This document shows positions 22,058 to 34,455 of a stretch of DNA of 56,612 nucleotides, one piece after another. The notes beneath the pieces are model-generated. The model worked only from the letters and a program-made list of their open reading frames with translations, made no database searches and was not told where the DNA came from. A program made the translations under genes and the position numbers. The stretch is from Lenisia limosa (taxonomy: Eukaryota; Breviatea), in the NCBI GenBank assembly GCA_001655205.1, contig LPNZ01001133.1, positions 1-56,612 on the forward strand, written 5' to 3'. The stretch's first letter is position 1. The number at the start of each line of letters is the position of its first letter.

Positions 22058-23875
22058 CTAGAGAAGGTCTTCCATTCTTGTCATATGCTTTAAGAAATAC
22101 TCGGCATAACTTCTCTGGACACGGCTCTCGTTGATAGTAATCATGTTGCCGTCGACACGGAAATTGACCTCGGAGGCAGCCTTGAATTCACCATCAAGAG
22201 GAGATCCTTCACCACCGTTCACCTGAAAAGATGAGACGAAAATTCTCACTTCAGCATGCAGGATTATACAATGTTTCAATATAAATACCTACCTTGGTAA
22301 GAGTCTTATGACGGAAAGAAAGCAAGAGTCTCTCAAGATCCTCAGCTCCCAAATAAGACTGGAGCTTTTCAATTGAAATAGAAGTATAAAGACGAAGAAC
22401 TGATGACAGAGCGGGGATGGCTTCTTGTTGCATGATTTCATTAACAAACTTGGCCTTCTGGCTCTGGAAAGGATTGGGAGCCGCAGACTCCTCCTTGGAA
22501 TAGGAAGGAACAGCGGGGGAAATGAAGACCGGAACGGCTGATTCGAACATCTCATCAAAGCTGCTCATGTCCCTTGATTGTCAATCAAATGTAATCTCCA
22601 GGAATGTGTTGAATATTAGGGTTTATTTTGATTGACCCTCGAATATTGAAGGCCAAGCATCCACCTCCCTCCCCTCCTGGAAATTGAAGGCCAAGCATAC
22701 ATGTGCTGGATTCTGGCAACCTTGTCTTGGAACTTGTCCTTGAGGGCGTTGATAATGGAGTCGTCAACAGTCAGGGTGGAAAGACCGACACAGAGTGCAA
22801 TAATTGAGAAAAGACGGTCAATGGTAGCGGCAAACTAAAAACATAAAACACACTGTCTGTCATGTGTTTTGTTTCATGAAATGTGAATAAGAAAGAAAGC
22901 ACTTCCAAACCTCAGCCTCGTTGTGGTGTCCTCTGACAAGGTACAGTAAAACATTGGAAGCAGTCTTCATGGCATCCTCATATCTTCTCATCATGAGGTA
23001 AGAGAAGGCAACATGGTAGCTCAGGCAAATGTGGCATGACATGATTCTGGTAGACATCGCCTACGAGAAATAAACCTTTCAAAGGGACCCCTACCTTCTT
23101 AGAGTTGAAATCGAAGCCCTCAAGAACCTTAAGAGCATTATAATAATCACCTAAAGTGGTGTGGATTCTGCAAAGGCTGATAATTGAGTAGTAGCCGAGC
23201 ATCTAAAGGTCAGTAAGAAGGAGACGAGAGCTGCTGTACCTTGTAAAGGGGGTGGGTAGAGAACTCAGTCTTCACATCAGGGTCTTCAAGAGTCATTCTA
23301 ATTTCAGACTTTTCAATCATTTGAACGAGGGCTCTGATCACAATCAAGGGAGACCATACATCAGTGTTATCGCCCAATCCACGGAGTTCCTCCTCAGTAC
23401 GCTGATCAACCTCAGAGCGGAAAACACAGAATTGCTCAAACTGGTGAACGTATTCATTGATCATTTCCCAGACCCATTGGTTGGGAAGGAAGAGTTCAAC
23501 AGGGTTTTCGGCATCTAGATTAGAAACAATAAATAAATACATGTGATGAAGTCAAACAAGTTACAATAATTCTGCCATGACTCAAAGAAGTCATTAAGGC
23601 TCCTGTCTTCAAAAGTAAACAAATGTCTGTAGAAAAGGTCACGATAGAGGGTCAAGAAGAGGACATCTAGATGAAAAACAAAACACAATACCATCTTCAA
23701 CAATAGGTGAGACTTCCTCAGGTGTAGGCCATGAAGAAGAATGATAATAAAGCTCAGTTAAATAGGCAAAGCGCTTAGAAACAAGATTGTCAACTGCATA
23801 AATATCTTTGTCCTTGATGGCAACCTGGAGTTGATGAAGGAACTCCTCAACTTGTTCTGGAACTTCTGAGCCCAT
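22058..23875 (-). CDS. EIF3L: Eukaryotic translation initiation factor 3 subunit L
   Basis: Subunit of the eIF3 complex that loads the 40S ribosome. Start MGSEVPEQVEEFLHQLQ. Family blocks in order: FAYLTELYYHSSSWPTPEEV, TLYRDLFYRHLFTF, LFDFITNAENPVELFLPNQ, WEMINEYVHQFEQFCVFR, HPLYKMLGYYSIISLCRIH, LGDYYNALKVLEGFDFNSKK, HVAFSYLMMRRYEDAMKTAS, LSTLTVDDSIINALKDKF, then the PCI-domain end (SVLRLYTSISIEKLQSYLG, SEVNFRVDGNMITINESRVQ, YFLKHMTRMEDLL and TAG). The order and spacing match human EIF3L; the variable N-terminal extension found in animals is absent. About eight short introns. A 16-bp direct repeat sits in the intron after ARIQH (22645-22698). Divergent from the membrane-protein candidate to its right. 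Confidence 0.95.
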
Positions 23876-24379
23876 TTTGTTCTTTTAAAAGGACATTTTC
23901 AAAAAAAAAAAAACATAAAAAGGTGGGATCCTGTTGATCAAGAAGAAACCTTAATAAGGCAACCTCATGAAATCTTTTACTCATCAATAATCAAGTGAAT
24001 AATTAAGCTAAAAAGCTAAAAAATAATAGAACCCTGAAAGAATAAGAACTGCATTATTTAATTGGCCATTAAAGGAAATCATTCACTCAATTTCAATTCC
24101 CCATATTTGACACACTTCATGAGCATCCATCTCAAATCAGAAGATCAGAAGAGTGTTTAATCAAGCGTTAAGAAATAAATATCCAGGTTGAATTGAAAAC
24201 ACAAAAGATCTATTTATCAAAAAGAATGAGGCTTTCTGAGGATTCATTCCTTTCTTTATCAAGGTAAACAGAAGGCTATTTGACCAGTTCAGAGCACTTA
24301 TTTTTGTGAGCTGCTTATTTATGACCCTTGACAGCTTTCTCATTCTAGAAAAGGTGAATTAAAAATAAATTAAAATGGA
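23876..24379. promoter_or_regulatory. AT-rich divergent intergenic region
   Basis: About 500 bp between the eIF3L start and the next plus-strand start, strongly AT-rich with a run of A just upstream of eIF3L (about 23901-23913). No gene, RNA or defined promoter element seen. Confidence 0.4.
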
Positions 24380-25080
24380 ATGAATGGAAATGAAGTGTTA
24401 TAAGTTTTACTACATTTAGGTTGCAAGTGGAAGTATAAAAGAGGAAAGGACAGTATTCCAGTTGTCATATTCAATTTTAACCCTGTCTGATATTGGATTC
24501 TCCATTTTTGTACATTTTCTCTCTAATAAGGCACTATACTTGACATGGACCTTCAACTCAAATGCAGGAACATGGATTGTTTTCAGTAACTTCTCAGGAT
24601 CCTCTGGTTAGGTTTAAGGAAACGTAACAGTCTAGGAGTGGTTGGGGCAAGAGTTGTTTTCACGTCTCTCTATTCCTACTTGGGTCTGAGCATGATGGGA
24701 AGAATACGACTTATATCAGATATTGATATCAATGTTAATTGTTCAACTAATGTAGATTATCTCCACACTCACAACTAGAGACTGTTTTGGGATGTGAGCT
24801 GATTGCTGCTAATTTACCTTTTAGTCTTTTGTTAATTGGAGGAGTTGTACATGCCTTTTTAACGGTTTGTTTTAGTTCTTCTAATGTTTACGTAGAAATT
24901 TGAAAATCCCACTGTAGAAGGGTTCAAACCAACACTTCTTCATGTTTGTTTCTTTTTAATGACAAGTCACGACAATCTAAAAATGAAGATGGTAAAGTAC
25001 CAGAGATTGCCATTGTTTCTCCTATTTCTGCCAGCCCACCTCTTCAAAACCATTCATCTCCATTCCAGATGAATGGATAA
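24380..25080 (+). CDS. Candidate multi-pass membrane protein, unidentified
   Basis: ATG gives MNGNE, then a 25-nt intron, then an exon coding FQLSYSILTLSDIGFSIFVH and TWTFNSNAGTWIVFSNFSG. A second exon begins VVGARVVFTSLYSYLGLSMM, and a third stretch reads LGCELIAANLPFSLLLIGGV. A polar Ser/Pro-rich end (VPEIAIVSPISASPPLQN, QMNG and TAA) lies in a different frame, so at least one more intron must connect it. Three hydrophobic stretches suggest a membrane protein, but no family is recognised and the exon joins after 24700 are not solved. A plus-strand gene here fits the strand alternation of the region, since both neighbours are on the minus strand. Confidence 0.45.
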
Positions 25081-25174
25081 ATATGAATGTACCTACGCCT
25101 TCATACCGTTTTTATTGATGGGGATTTGGAGTGCTGTCGTAAAAGTCGACTTTCAAGACTATCAAAAGACGTAT

Positions 25175-26905
25175 TCAGGTTAGGGTATTAAAAAAAACTG
25201 GTCTTATTGTATTGTTATTAAAAGCAGCTTGCAGCTGCGAGCATATCTCGTTTTCGTCTTGAGATGGTCCATTCACAGCGCAGTTGACCAGCTGATTATA
25301 GTGCTCAAAAAACCTCCGGGCAATACTCCGGACTCTTGAGGAAGTCATAAACTTGGGTTTCAATATTCAATTTTGAATAGAGATTAAAGAGTTCCTCTTC
25401 TTCATCAGCAAAAGAATGGTTGAGCGTTTCACTTGATTGACAGCATATGTCAGGTTATAAATGAAAAATCACTCTGAGAAGACTGAAAATAATAAATGCT
25501 GTTTCTTTGTTGACACAAAGAGCAGGTTATTCTGGTGGCAACGCTCCATACTGACCAAAAGACACTGGTCCAACTCAGATTTCAAATTAAGAAGATAATA
25601 AACTCAATAACTGACATGACTGTTTGCTGAAAATCTTTTTTTGAAGCACTGTGTAGTTGTTCACTGGTATCAAGAGATAAGACAATTGGAGCCAGAGGGC
25701 ATTCCTAAAAATAAGGCACTCACGACAAGAACGTTACATCTGTTGAATCTTCTGTGAAGACTGTGTTACAGAACTTGCAGAATTTAAGCGGATTGTCCTA
25801 AAGTCGATTATCGAAATGAGCTTAAGAAGAAGAAAACAACACATTTAAATAATAAATAAATGGAACATATTTATCTTGCTGTAGGTAACATTGGACAAAC
25901 CGAAAGTAATTTGTGGAGTCTCCTCCGACATAATCGCGAAACAATTTTATCATCTTTGTCGACTAAATCAGCGAGCAAAGAAATGAAAACGAGAGGCCTT
26001 ACTTGGTGAATTGATAGCTCGAGGTTGAGCATTGAAATCACTTGTGAAGGAAGGCAGCTTAAATCAATGGGAAGGTCAATTATGGGCTGTAGGTGCTGTG
26101 AAAGATACTTCACAGTATCAACAACCAAGGCATCCATTTTCAAAAAGTGCGCACTGACCAAAATAGAGACAGCCGTATTTTTTTCAAATTATCAAGAATG
26201 AACTACCCAATGGTTTTGGAGATTTGCCCGAAATTTCAGCACCAATATATCGAATTAGCCAGTCAAAAATCCTCAAATCACAATGGACACTAATATCAAT
26301 TTCATGAAGATTGTCATCAATGTACTGAAATGTGACACATCATTGCATCCTCTTACCTTTGAAAAATAGGCCATACTATTACACAACAGTTCTTTATCGC
26401 AAAGAAACTGTTTTTCTCTTTGATGATGCTCGTCAACAACATGAATGACAATTGTGTTCTGTTAGAATTAGAAAAATAAACCTTTTGGTCCTGATCTGGT
26501 GGTGTCTTCTCACTCTCCTCTGTATCAATAATAGTCAATGCCTCTTCTTGTTTTTGCTCAGGTTCCTGAGGTTTAATCTCCTCGATCTCTTCCGCCTGAC
26601 TCAATTCATTGCTTTGAGGTTTACTCAGGCTTTCTAAATCTAAACCATAAGGCAAAACATACACTTACATTTTGTCCGAGGTCGTGGAAGAGGGGGAATA
26701 TCTGTTGATGATTGTTGAAGTAATTGATATCTTAATAAAAACAAAACTGCAACCTTTGAAAGCATTGTTTCCCCGAAACATGAGGGGACACTTTTTTGGC
26801 AATAATTTCCCAAATAGTAAAATTAGATTCTGGTCTTACAGAAGCATTTACAGTGTTTATTAGCAGCTCATCTGTATCTGTCGTCCAGGTGTTCGGACTC
26901 CACAT
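25175..26905 (-). CDS. SANBR-like protein (SANT and BTB domains)
   Basis: Start ATG gives MWSPNTWTTDTDELLINTV, a SANT/Myb-like domain continuing IWEIIAKKVSPHVSGKQCF. A Glu/Gln/Pro-rich linker follows, then a BTB-like domain: TIVIHVVDEHHQREKQFLCD, LLCNSMAYFSKY, DISVHCDLRIFDWLIRYI, and AHFLKMDALVVDTVKYL. The C-terminal part ends FFEHYNQLVNCAVNGPSQDE ... IRPVFFNTLT with TGA. The block VHCDLRIFDWLIRYI and the FLKMD-L-V pattern are close to human SANBR (KIAA1841), which has SANT then BTB in the same order and regulates class-switch recombination in B cells. That role cannot apply here; a chromatin-associated adaptor role is inferred. Divergent from WDR11 and convergent with the membrane-protein candidate. 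Confidence 0.8.
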
Positions 26906-27406
26906 CTGAAGCTAAAACCGTTATTCCAACCGATAAAAGGTCAGATAGAAAAGAAATAATAATAATAATAATAATAAGATTATTAAATTGTGAAAAACTC
27001 AGCCATAAAAAAAGATACTCCCAATTTCAACCAAAGCAAACCTCTTTTAGTCGATTCGTCGATGTTTGTGGTGTCAAAATATTTGGATGATATGTTCATA
27101 TCATATCATCATATCACACACTCTGTTGAAACCAACCAAATATGCTTCTTCACTGCTTCTTTTCCCAAATCCAGCCCAATGATCCACACAATCAAATAAT
27201 CAAATCATCCAAAAATGTGAAGCCAGTCTACATTAGTTACAGTGTTAGACTGTTTTAAAATTGTCTTTTTTTTGAAATAATTTGGAATAATTGGATAATT
27301 ATTGGATAATATTGCATTTGTTGAAAGTATAAATTAGATTAGAAGTGACGAGAGGGAATAACTTTAAAGAGGAAAGTGAAAGGAAAGCCTTCCTTTCCTC
27401 CTCATC
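26906..27406. promoter_or_regulatory. Divergent intergenic region, SANBR-like / WDR11, with AAT microsatellite
   Basis: About 500 AT-rich bases between opposed starts. Holds an (AAT)n run of about seven to eight units near 26956-26978 and ATCATAT-type short repeats near 27097-27118. No gene seen. Confidence 0.5.
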
Positions 27407-30400
27407 ATGGTAAATAGTGACCTGCCAGTACTAAAAGATTGTCCAGAACCGCCCTCTTCTTTTGGAGTTCGTCCTTCAATTCTTCCAGGTTGATTGTTTA
27501 TTCTCACCACAGGTCGTTTATCACCGTCAAATATTAATGCTTGTGACTGGGGAAGCTCAAATTTATATGCATATGGTTTGTAAAGGATCACTCTTATGTT
27601 TAGGATGTCAATCGTATATTGTAATTGTGGACCCCATCGATGCTCGAATAGTTCAAACCCTTGAAGAACACACTGCACCGGTCGTAGCTTTGGCTTGGTA
27701 AGCTTGGGTCGCTGTTTTTCATGTTTAAGGGGACCAACTCGAGCACCATGTCAGCCTTTTGACTTGGATGAAAAGAGTCAGGCTTTTGGCAGCTGCTCTC
27801 TGGCCAGTGCTGATAAGTTCGGGCACGTTGTGATTTGGAATGTTCAATCAGCCCAGGCTGTCACAACCATTAGTCCAGGTATTTTATCGGATTTCTAATA
27901 ATAGATGCCCAAACGAAAGGCAGCATTGTGAGCATGAAATGGGTTCCACGAATTGACAGCGGGCTCCTGGTTGCGCATTCCTCGGGCTACATCTCGCTCC
28001 TGAACGTAGCAACAAAGCGTCGCCTGTGGAGAGTGGAGCTGACCGACTCCAAAGACCCCATTGCCTCCTTCTCATTGGACCCGTTCAACGACCACCGCGC
28101 CTACTTTGTGACTGCAAAGGGTTCAGTCACCGTCATTGATGGTTTGTTATTTCCCTTGCCTCATTGCCCAGATATTTCCGACCAGAGCCCACCAAAACGT
28201 ATTTCCTCTAGTTTCAGAGTGGCCGCCTCAGCCGAAAAAGAAGAAGTTGGTTACCCTTCATTCTCTTATCAGATTAGCCAAACGGCCGAATTCAAGTACT
28301 GTTCTCACCAAATACTCGTGATATCCTGTACTTTGTCCTCGGGAGAGAGGTTGCGACCTTCAGTGCCCAAACCAACTTGGTATGCCGTTGAGACCCTCTC
28401 ATTTTTAGCCTGTTGGTGGCCTCCGTCTGGATCGGTCAAAGTCAAGCTTTGTCCGCTGTGTTCTGTCACCCCTGAGTCCTGACTTGATCTATTCCGTACA
28501 TGAAGACTATTCGTATGTTCTATAAAGTTGTCACATCGTTTCAGCCTTTGCGTTTGGAGAATGTTTGACACACCTGGGGATGCTTCCATTCGATACAAGC
28601 TCATTTCAACAACAGAGGTTTGCCTGGTTGAATTGTTTTGGTTAACTTGACAGGTGGTCAGATCAAATCATAAGTTTCACAGTAGAATATCGGGAGGAAA
28701 CCTTGCTCCATCCAAAAAGTAGGAACTGTTTTTGTCAGTCTCAAGTTCTAGCCCCCCAATCTTCAATCTTTGTGTTTCACCCCATGATCCGAACATGTTA
28801 ACTGCAGTGACATTTGAAGGGTCCTTATGGACTTGGGTTCTCCAGGAGGTATGCGTTTTGCTATTTCCGTTAGATAAATGCAGGTCTTGTTTACTTTATT
28901 TAGGCTTCATTTTTATCAGTATACTTTTAACACAATCACATAAAAGATGATAGGAATCCTGTTTCGACGTTGGTGATATTTTAGAAACATGACGGTGCCA
29001 TCCCACCAAGGCTTCCCACCGGTCTTTCTTCTTCAATGCCTCTCCCTTCGGAACCTCATGTTTGCGAGCATATTGATGGAAGTTGCCTTCTAGCTATATT
29101 CTTTTTTTTATTTCTCATTGCTATATAATAGTTACCACTGTCATGTCACTGTTCCCATTTGGTATGAAATTTAACTCTTTAGATTCTTCCTGATGATAGT
29201 TTGATCTTGGACCTTGATGAATCTCCAACAGCGACAGAAGAATCCCCAGTCCCCTCTCGCTTCTCCGATTTCACAGCTGCAGAAAATGGTTTGACAAGTG
29301 GCATTGCTTCAAATAACGTTTGTGTTTGACTCTACAGGCAAGAAAACTTCACGACTGTTGCTCACAAGTCAACTCGAGGCAGTTACTCCCTCTCCTTCTT
29401 CATTATCGATGGTGAGGGGTCTATATCTTTTTATCCCTTTTTTGAGAATAATTCTTATGTATTACTTTTTTGTAATCAGATCTTCGGAGTGTAACTAAAC
29501 GTGGCATTGGAAAGATTCTGAAAGTGTAGAGTCCTGATGGTCGGCATTGTGCAGTGGGCAGTGCAGAGGGCTGGATTCAAGTCTGGCAAATGGTTCCACC
29601 AACTCTTATTAGCGACCACCTTGTTTTTGAGGGTAAAAGTGTAGGTCTTTTACTTAGTTCCGAATTGGATAAGCTCGAAGCCATTAATCAACCATATGAA
29701 TATAAATTGTACGTATGTATTACCATTTTGCTTGACCCTCCAGGTTCAAGGTCTGATATGGCTGGATGACTACAAAGTGGCAGCCTTTTCAGCCTCCTCT
29801 GTTGCTGGGTATGGTCTCGAGATTGTTGACTGTTCAGCCCAAATCGACGCTTGGAGTACCACAACAAAGTCATTGTCAATGATCTGAGAAGGGGTTCTGC
29901 CGTGATTCTGAGGCCTGTAACCGTTAATGATGTTTGGAACCGGCTTGTTTAATCCTTTAGACCTCACCACTACTTTCCATTCTGCTCTCAAAACAAGGGA
30001 CTTTCATCTCAATGCTCTTTGCTCAGGGGTTTGCTTGCAACCTTTTTCTCTAACAGTATTAGAATTATCGAGATTTGGTCAGCTTCTCTCCAGGTACTTG
30101 TCCGCACAATCCGTCTTGCCTCTCACCCCAAATGCATGTCTTGGGGACCAAAAGTTGAAACCTCTGATGCTGCTGGTATGCATTTGTTACTCTATTACAC
30201 TAATTTTTGAACACTATTAGAGGCTTTTTGTTATTTTATGGTTTGACCTTACTGATTAAGACCCAACTCAAACTCCTTTCTATGGGATTCCAACCAATGA
30301 TGATATGGAGTATTTTGCACTGATTACTGCTGATGGTGGGTGTGACTCTCAATATTATCACGTCTCTGCTATTCATCAAGGCTCACAGAATCCCTTCACC

Positions 30401-33400
30401 TCATTACTTCCAGGAATGCTCCGCTACTATTGCATTGACAACAACAAGGCCTATCCTGGAATGAAAATGGCCCTTGACAACCCCCATATCACTTGTCTCA
30501 CTTGGGCCGACCACATCATTCTCGCAGGGTTGGCGGTTGTGACACAAGTAATTGTCATTTTTTTTTTTGTGTTTACCTTGTTTTAGTGACACAAATGGCC
30601 GGCTTCACTGCTTCAATATTAAGAAAAGAAGATATCAGGTGCGTTTCTGACGATCATCCTACTTAAAAGAGAATGAAATCATGAATTTTAATCCTATTCT
30701 ATTGTTTCACAATTATATTACTAAGAGTACCTTATTGTCCCGTCATTTACCAAGAATATTTTTTAAAAAAAGTGATTTTGTTACAATCAGTCATTTTGCA
30801 GGAGTTAGTCCCCAGCCGTGTTGCCGTCAAAGACGTCCAGTTTGAGCCGGGAACGGTTCACCTCTGTAAACCGGGCCATGACTACTCAGACCCTTCTCCC
30901 GAGCTGGTAAAGCACTCCAAACGACAGAGCCGGGTGTTTGTTCATTTCACAGATGGGACGGTTTCTATTCTCGACATTAGTCTTGGAACTACAATTTCCA
31001 ACTTGAGTACTGCCCGACTAAGACACATCCAAGTTTCGCACTGCACATGGTTGGCTTTCAGAATTTTTTCTGGGCTTTTTTGAAATGAAAGTTCCACAGT
31101 TTCTGAGCCACTTTTTACAGCATAGGGCCAGTCCATGGCATATGATGTCAACTTGCTCAGATGGCGGAATTAGAATTACGGACGTCGCCTTCAAAACCAG
31201 TCATGCCCCCCTTCTTTGCCTCCCCTCCCCAGCCTCCACCATCGCCCTCCAACCCACCAAGTCCACCATGATGATGCGGATACGACTCCAAGTCAGCTGA
31301 ACCTGTGTATTTTTTAATTTGTCTTTCTTTTGGTGTATTTCTTTGTCATCTGCCATTCCTTCTTGAGACTGTCTTCTCACCGTGCAGTCTGGCTTTACCG
31401 ACGAACTCTGGAACGAAATGATGAGAGCAAGATACAGCATTCCCTCTCCCCACGACGAAGCAGTCCCGAAGAGCATCCACACCAAAGCCTCGTCCCTTGC
31501 TGAGCTATCTGGCCTCCAAGGCTCACCACGCACCCCCCTCGGCAGCCAACGTCTCAACAGGTCGTTACGAGCCGAAGACAAGACCCGGGCATTGTCACCG
31601 CCGTCGGCCGGGCAGAGCTACTCGTCAATTGCAACGCCTTCCGACCTACTACGTCTCCAGGGCCACCCCAAGGCCAATGACAGCATGGCCATGTCTCTAC
31701 TGAGAATGGACGCTGACTTTTTGGCCCAGTTCAGGAACCTGGGCGAAGTAGACGTCGGCGAGACGGATGAGACCCAAATGACTGACAAACAATTTGACAA
31801 GTTGTACATAGCTAGACGGACTGGGTTGCCGCAAAGATGTCTAATCACTGCCAAGTATGACTCTGTTAATGTTACTAATGTGCAGATATTTTGGAGATAG
31901 TTGGGAGGTGAGGTTTTGGCAGCTGGCCCAGAAGTTAATAGAAAGCACTCTTCCAGACATGGACTCTTCCGATCCCAATGCGGTTCTTCCTCAATTCAAT
32001 GATGGAGGTGAGTTTGAAGCAGGGATATTCATAATTTTTCCTAGGGAAGACTGACTCAGTATCATCACCTCCGTTCTTGCGTTCCCCTCTTCCCGAGCAG
32101 TTTTCGAGGTTTGTTTTCTTTAGCCGTGTAAAAATATAAATACTGCTAACTTATTACTATACTGTAAAGAGGCACTCGGAAAGCTGTATGTACAGATGTA
32201 AGGCAAATGACTGGGTGATTATAATCCAATATCTCTTATAAGCGTGTTTCTGTGGACAGTTCGGCCAGATTCTACAAATTTTTATTTCTCATCTCCACAT
32301 TATAAATAATCATCTCTTCGTCTTATAACCAATTATTCTTTTCCAGGACATTCCTCCAGGTTGATAATATTCTTTAGGCAGAGCCGGTCATCGTCAATGC
32401 CAACCTCTGAAAGAGTTTGTTCACTTTTGGGTCTTATAACGTTTTAGTCCATGGAATTTAAGACCAGCAAGGAGAAAACTGAAGAAAAGGCAACTGAAAG
32501 TTAGCTTGGATCAAGCTTTTTCTGACTTTAACCAGGTCCAACACTGCCATCAAGTTTGGGTGTCATGGGTCAGCAGGATGTGTTAAGGAAACAGCTTGAA
32601 ACTAAAGCCAATTTGACGGCTGCTTGTCAGGTATGAAGTGAATCATCTTGGTTTTGACCTGTTTAGGCTGGAAACTTGTATTCGAATACCCAGAAAGCAA
32701 TCACGGACCAGATGTTACTTGGCAATCTTGACAGTGCTGTGAGTTGCTTTCACCCTGAATTTCATCCTTCAGGTTGGGATGCTACTGGATTCGCCGCAAG
32801 ACCACCCTGACTTCATGCTAAACTCATTGAAAGCATGTGTTTTGGCCGCTGTTGTGTCTCCTCATGCGTTCCAGGAAGCTGTCAAACTGGTCTGCTAAGA
32901 ACCCCTTTGTTTCACATATCGCTCTACAATTAACAAATTACTATCCAATATTTAACATCATAGACGGCTATGAATTTGGTTGCCGGTAACGATGTTGATC
33001 AGGCAGTGCAATTGATGTGCGTTGCTGGTCGGAGCTATGACGCCTGCAAGTTAGTGGCTGTCTCTATCTTGGGGGAAAATTGAAGATGGAGTCTTTTTCT
33101 GTTAGTTGGTGGATCTAATGGAATTTTAGCATTTTGGCATTGTAGATCTTTTTACGATTCCTTTTTTGATCTTAGGTTAGATATCGTTTTAATTTCCCAA
33201 GTTTGAACCTCACTTTGGTTTCAAAGAAAAAGATTTTTTGTTAAATTCTCGAAAAATGACGAATAATTAGGGCTTCACTTCGGTTTGAAAAAAATATTGA
33301 AAAATATCGACAGTTTTCGAGGATTTATCGAGAAATTTAGTCTTTTTTGAACCGAAGTAAATCCCAACGGATCATGTATCAGAATACTATAATATTATAT

Positions 33401-34149
33401 GTCTTTTGGAAAATAAAGTGAAAATGTAGTCTTGTTATGTTTTATTTTAATCGCCATCCATTCTTTGATTTGTGTAGGTATCTTCAAGACTTTGGGCGGT
33501 GGGACGCCGCCGCAGAGCTGGCCCGAATTCGCCTGAGCCCGCCTGCGTGCAGGAAGATCTTCAGACGATGGTTGGTAACTGACAGGTTATTTTTCTGACA
33601 CCCCAGGGCTGAGAAGCTGCTAACTGACGGAAATATTGAAAAGGCTATTGAAGCACTTTTGGTTGTTGCAGACATTCCTCGGGTCATTTCTTTACTGTGC
33701 AATATGGGACGCTCGCATACAGCCGCAATCTTTATTCAGAGTTGCCTTGCTAAGGTTCGTTTTATGATTGTGATTCCTTAGAATCATTACCGTTGGTTTT
33801 TTTTATTTTGCAGGTTGCCTCATCCACCCTTGAGAAAATCTGTTCCCGTTTAGACTCAAGCTGTGAAGAAAAGTTCGGGTCAAGCCTTCCTGTAAGCAAC
33901 GGGAGTGAGTTATGTCTCAAAGTTTGTATGTAATCCTTTTGCTGGTAACCCCCATTCAAACTTCTTACTTAATCAGGTTCGCCCCATATTTGTCACTGCA
34001 TCACATTCAGCATGGGAGGGTTATGGTAGGCCTTTTTCTTCAATGTTTTTGCATATTTCCTGCCTTTTCACCGCCCAGTGACTTATCTTCAATTTGTTGG
34101 TTTGAATCATGAAGCTAACTATGTCTCAAAGACCTATCTACAATCCTAA
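27407..34149 (+). CDS. WDR11: WD-repeat protein WDR11
   Basis: In animals WDR11 forms a complex with FAM91A1 at the trans-Golgi for vesicle capture and acts in ciliogenesis. The start MVNSDLPVLKDCPEPPSSFG leads into the family opening NLYAYGCQSYIVIVDPIDA and LEEHTAPVVALAW. Two beta-propellers follow, with blocks such as KFGHVVIWNVQSAQ, LDPFNDHRAYFVTAKGSV, FNLCVSPHDPNMLTAVTFEG, CMSWGPKVETSDAA and WADHIILAGDTNGRLHCFN. The helical C-terminal half includes TGLPQRCLITAKYFGDSWEV, QLETKANLTAACQAGNLYS, DACKYLQDFGRWDAAAELAR and the end WEGYVTYLQFVGLNHEANYV with TAA, which aligns with the human C-terminus. More than twenty introns, several only about 24-30 nt. One intron of about 430 nt holds a hairpin element. 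The presence of WDR11 and CFAP99 together fits a ciliated cell. Convergent with RPL11. Confidence 0.93.
33270..33365. mobile_element. MITE-like inverted-repeat element in a WDR11 intron
   Basis: The left arm GGGCTTCACTTCGGTTTGAA and the reverse complement of the right end, GGGATTTACTTCGGTTCAAA, match over about 24 bases with few differences. A centre of about 45 bp lies between them and itself has TCGAGGA/TATCGAGA half-palindromes. A third diverged copy of the arm (CTCACTTTGGTTTCAAAG) lies just upstream near 33212. No coding capacity and no obvious target-site duplication. It lies in an unusually long intron. Confidence 0.6.
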
Positions 34150-34455
34150 TTAATGTTCTTTTTCAAGTTTGGTACTCTAGTTTTGTTTCTTAGATGTGTT
34201 GTTTTTTGAAATATTATCTTCAGTTCGTTAAAGCGGTGCTTACTTTCACTACGAGCAGCTGGGCAAGTAGAATTTTCACCTTGTCGCAAAGCAGGTAGCC
34301 AATAGATGAGTGAGGGGTCATATCATGAAGCTTCGTAAAATATCATGGGATCATGGAATAATAATGACGAGCAGTAGGGGGAAGCTCGACGAAAGGTAAA
34401 GGCATCCAAAACACCCAAAAAGAACAAGGTTAAAAAACCTGTATCAACATAATGC
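34150..34455. other. Convergent intergenic spacer WDR11 / RPL11
   Basis: 306 bp between two stop codons facing each other. It must contain both 3' ends; no gene or repeat seen. Confidence 0.5.

Noticed and set aside
24864-24874. 11-nt intron GTTTGTTTTAG in the membrane-protein candidate
   Set aside because: Too short to be credible, and the frame stays open without it.
26956-26978. AAT run as a regulatory element
   Set aside because: An ordinary microsatellite; nothing in the sequence ties it to function.
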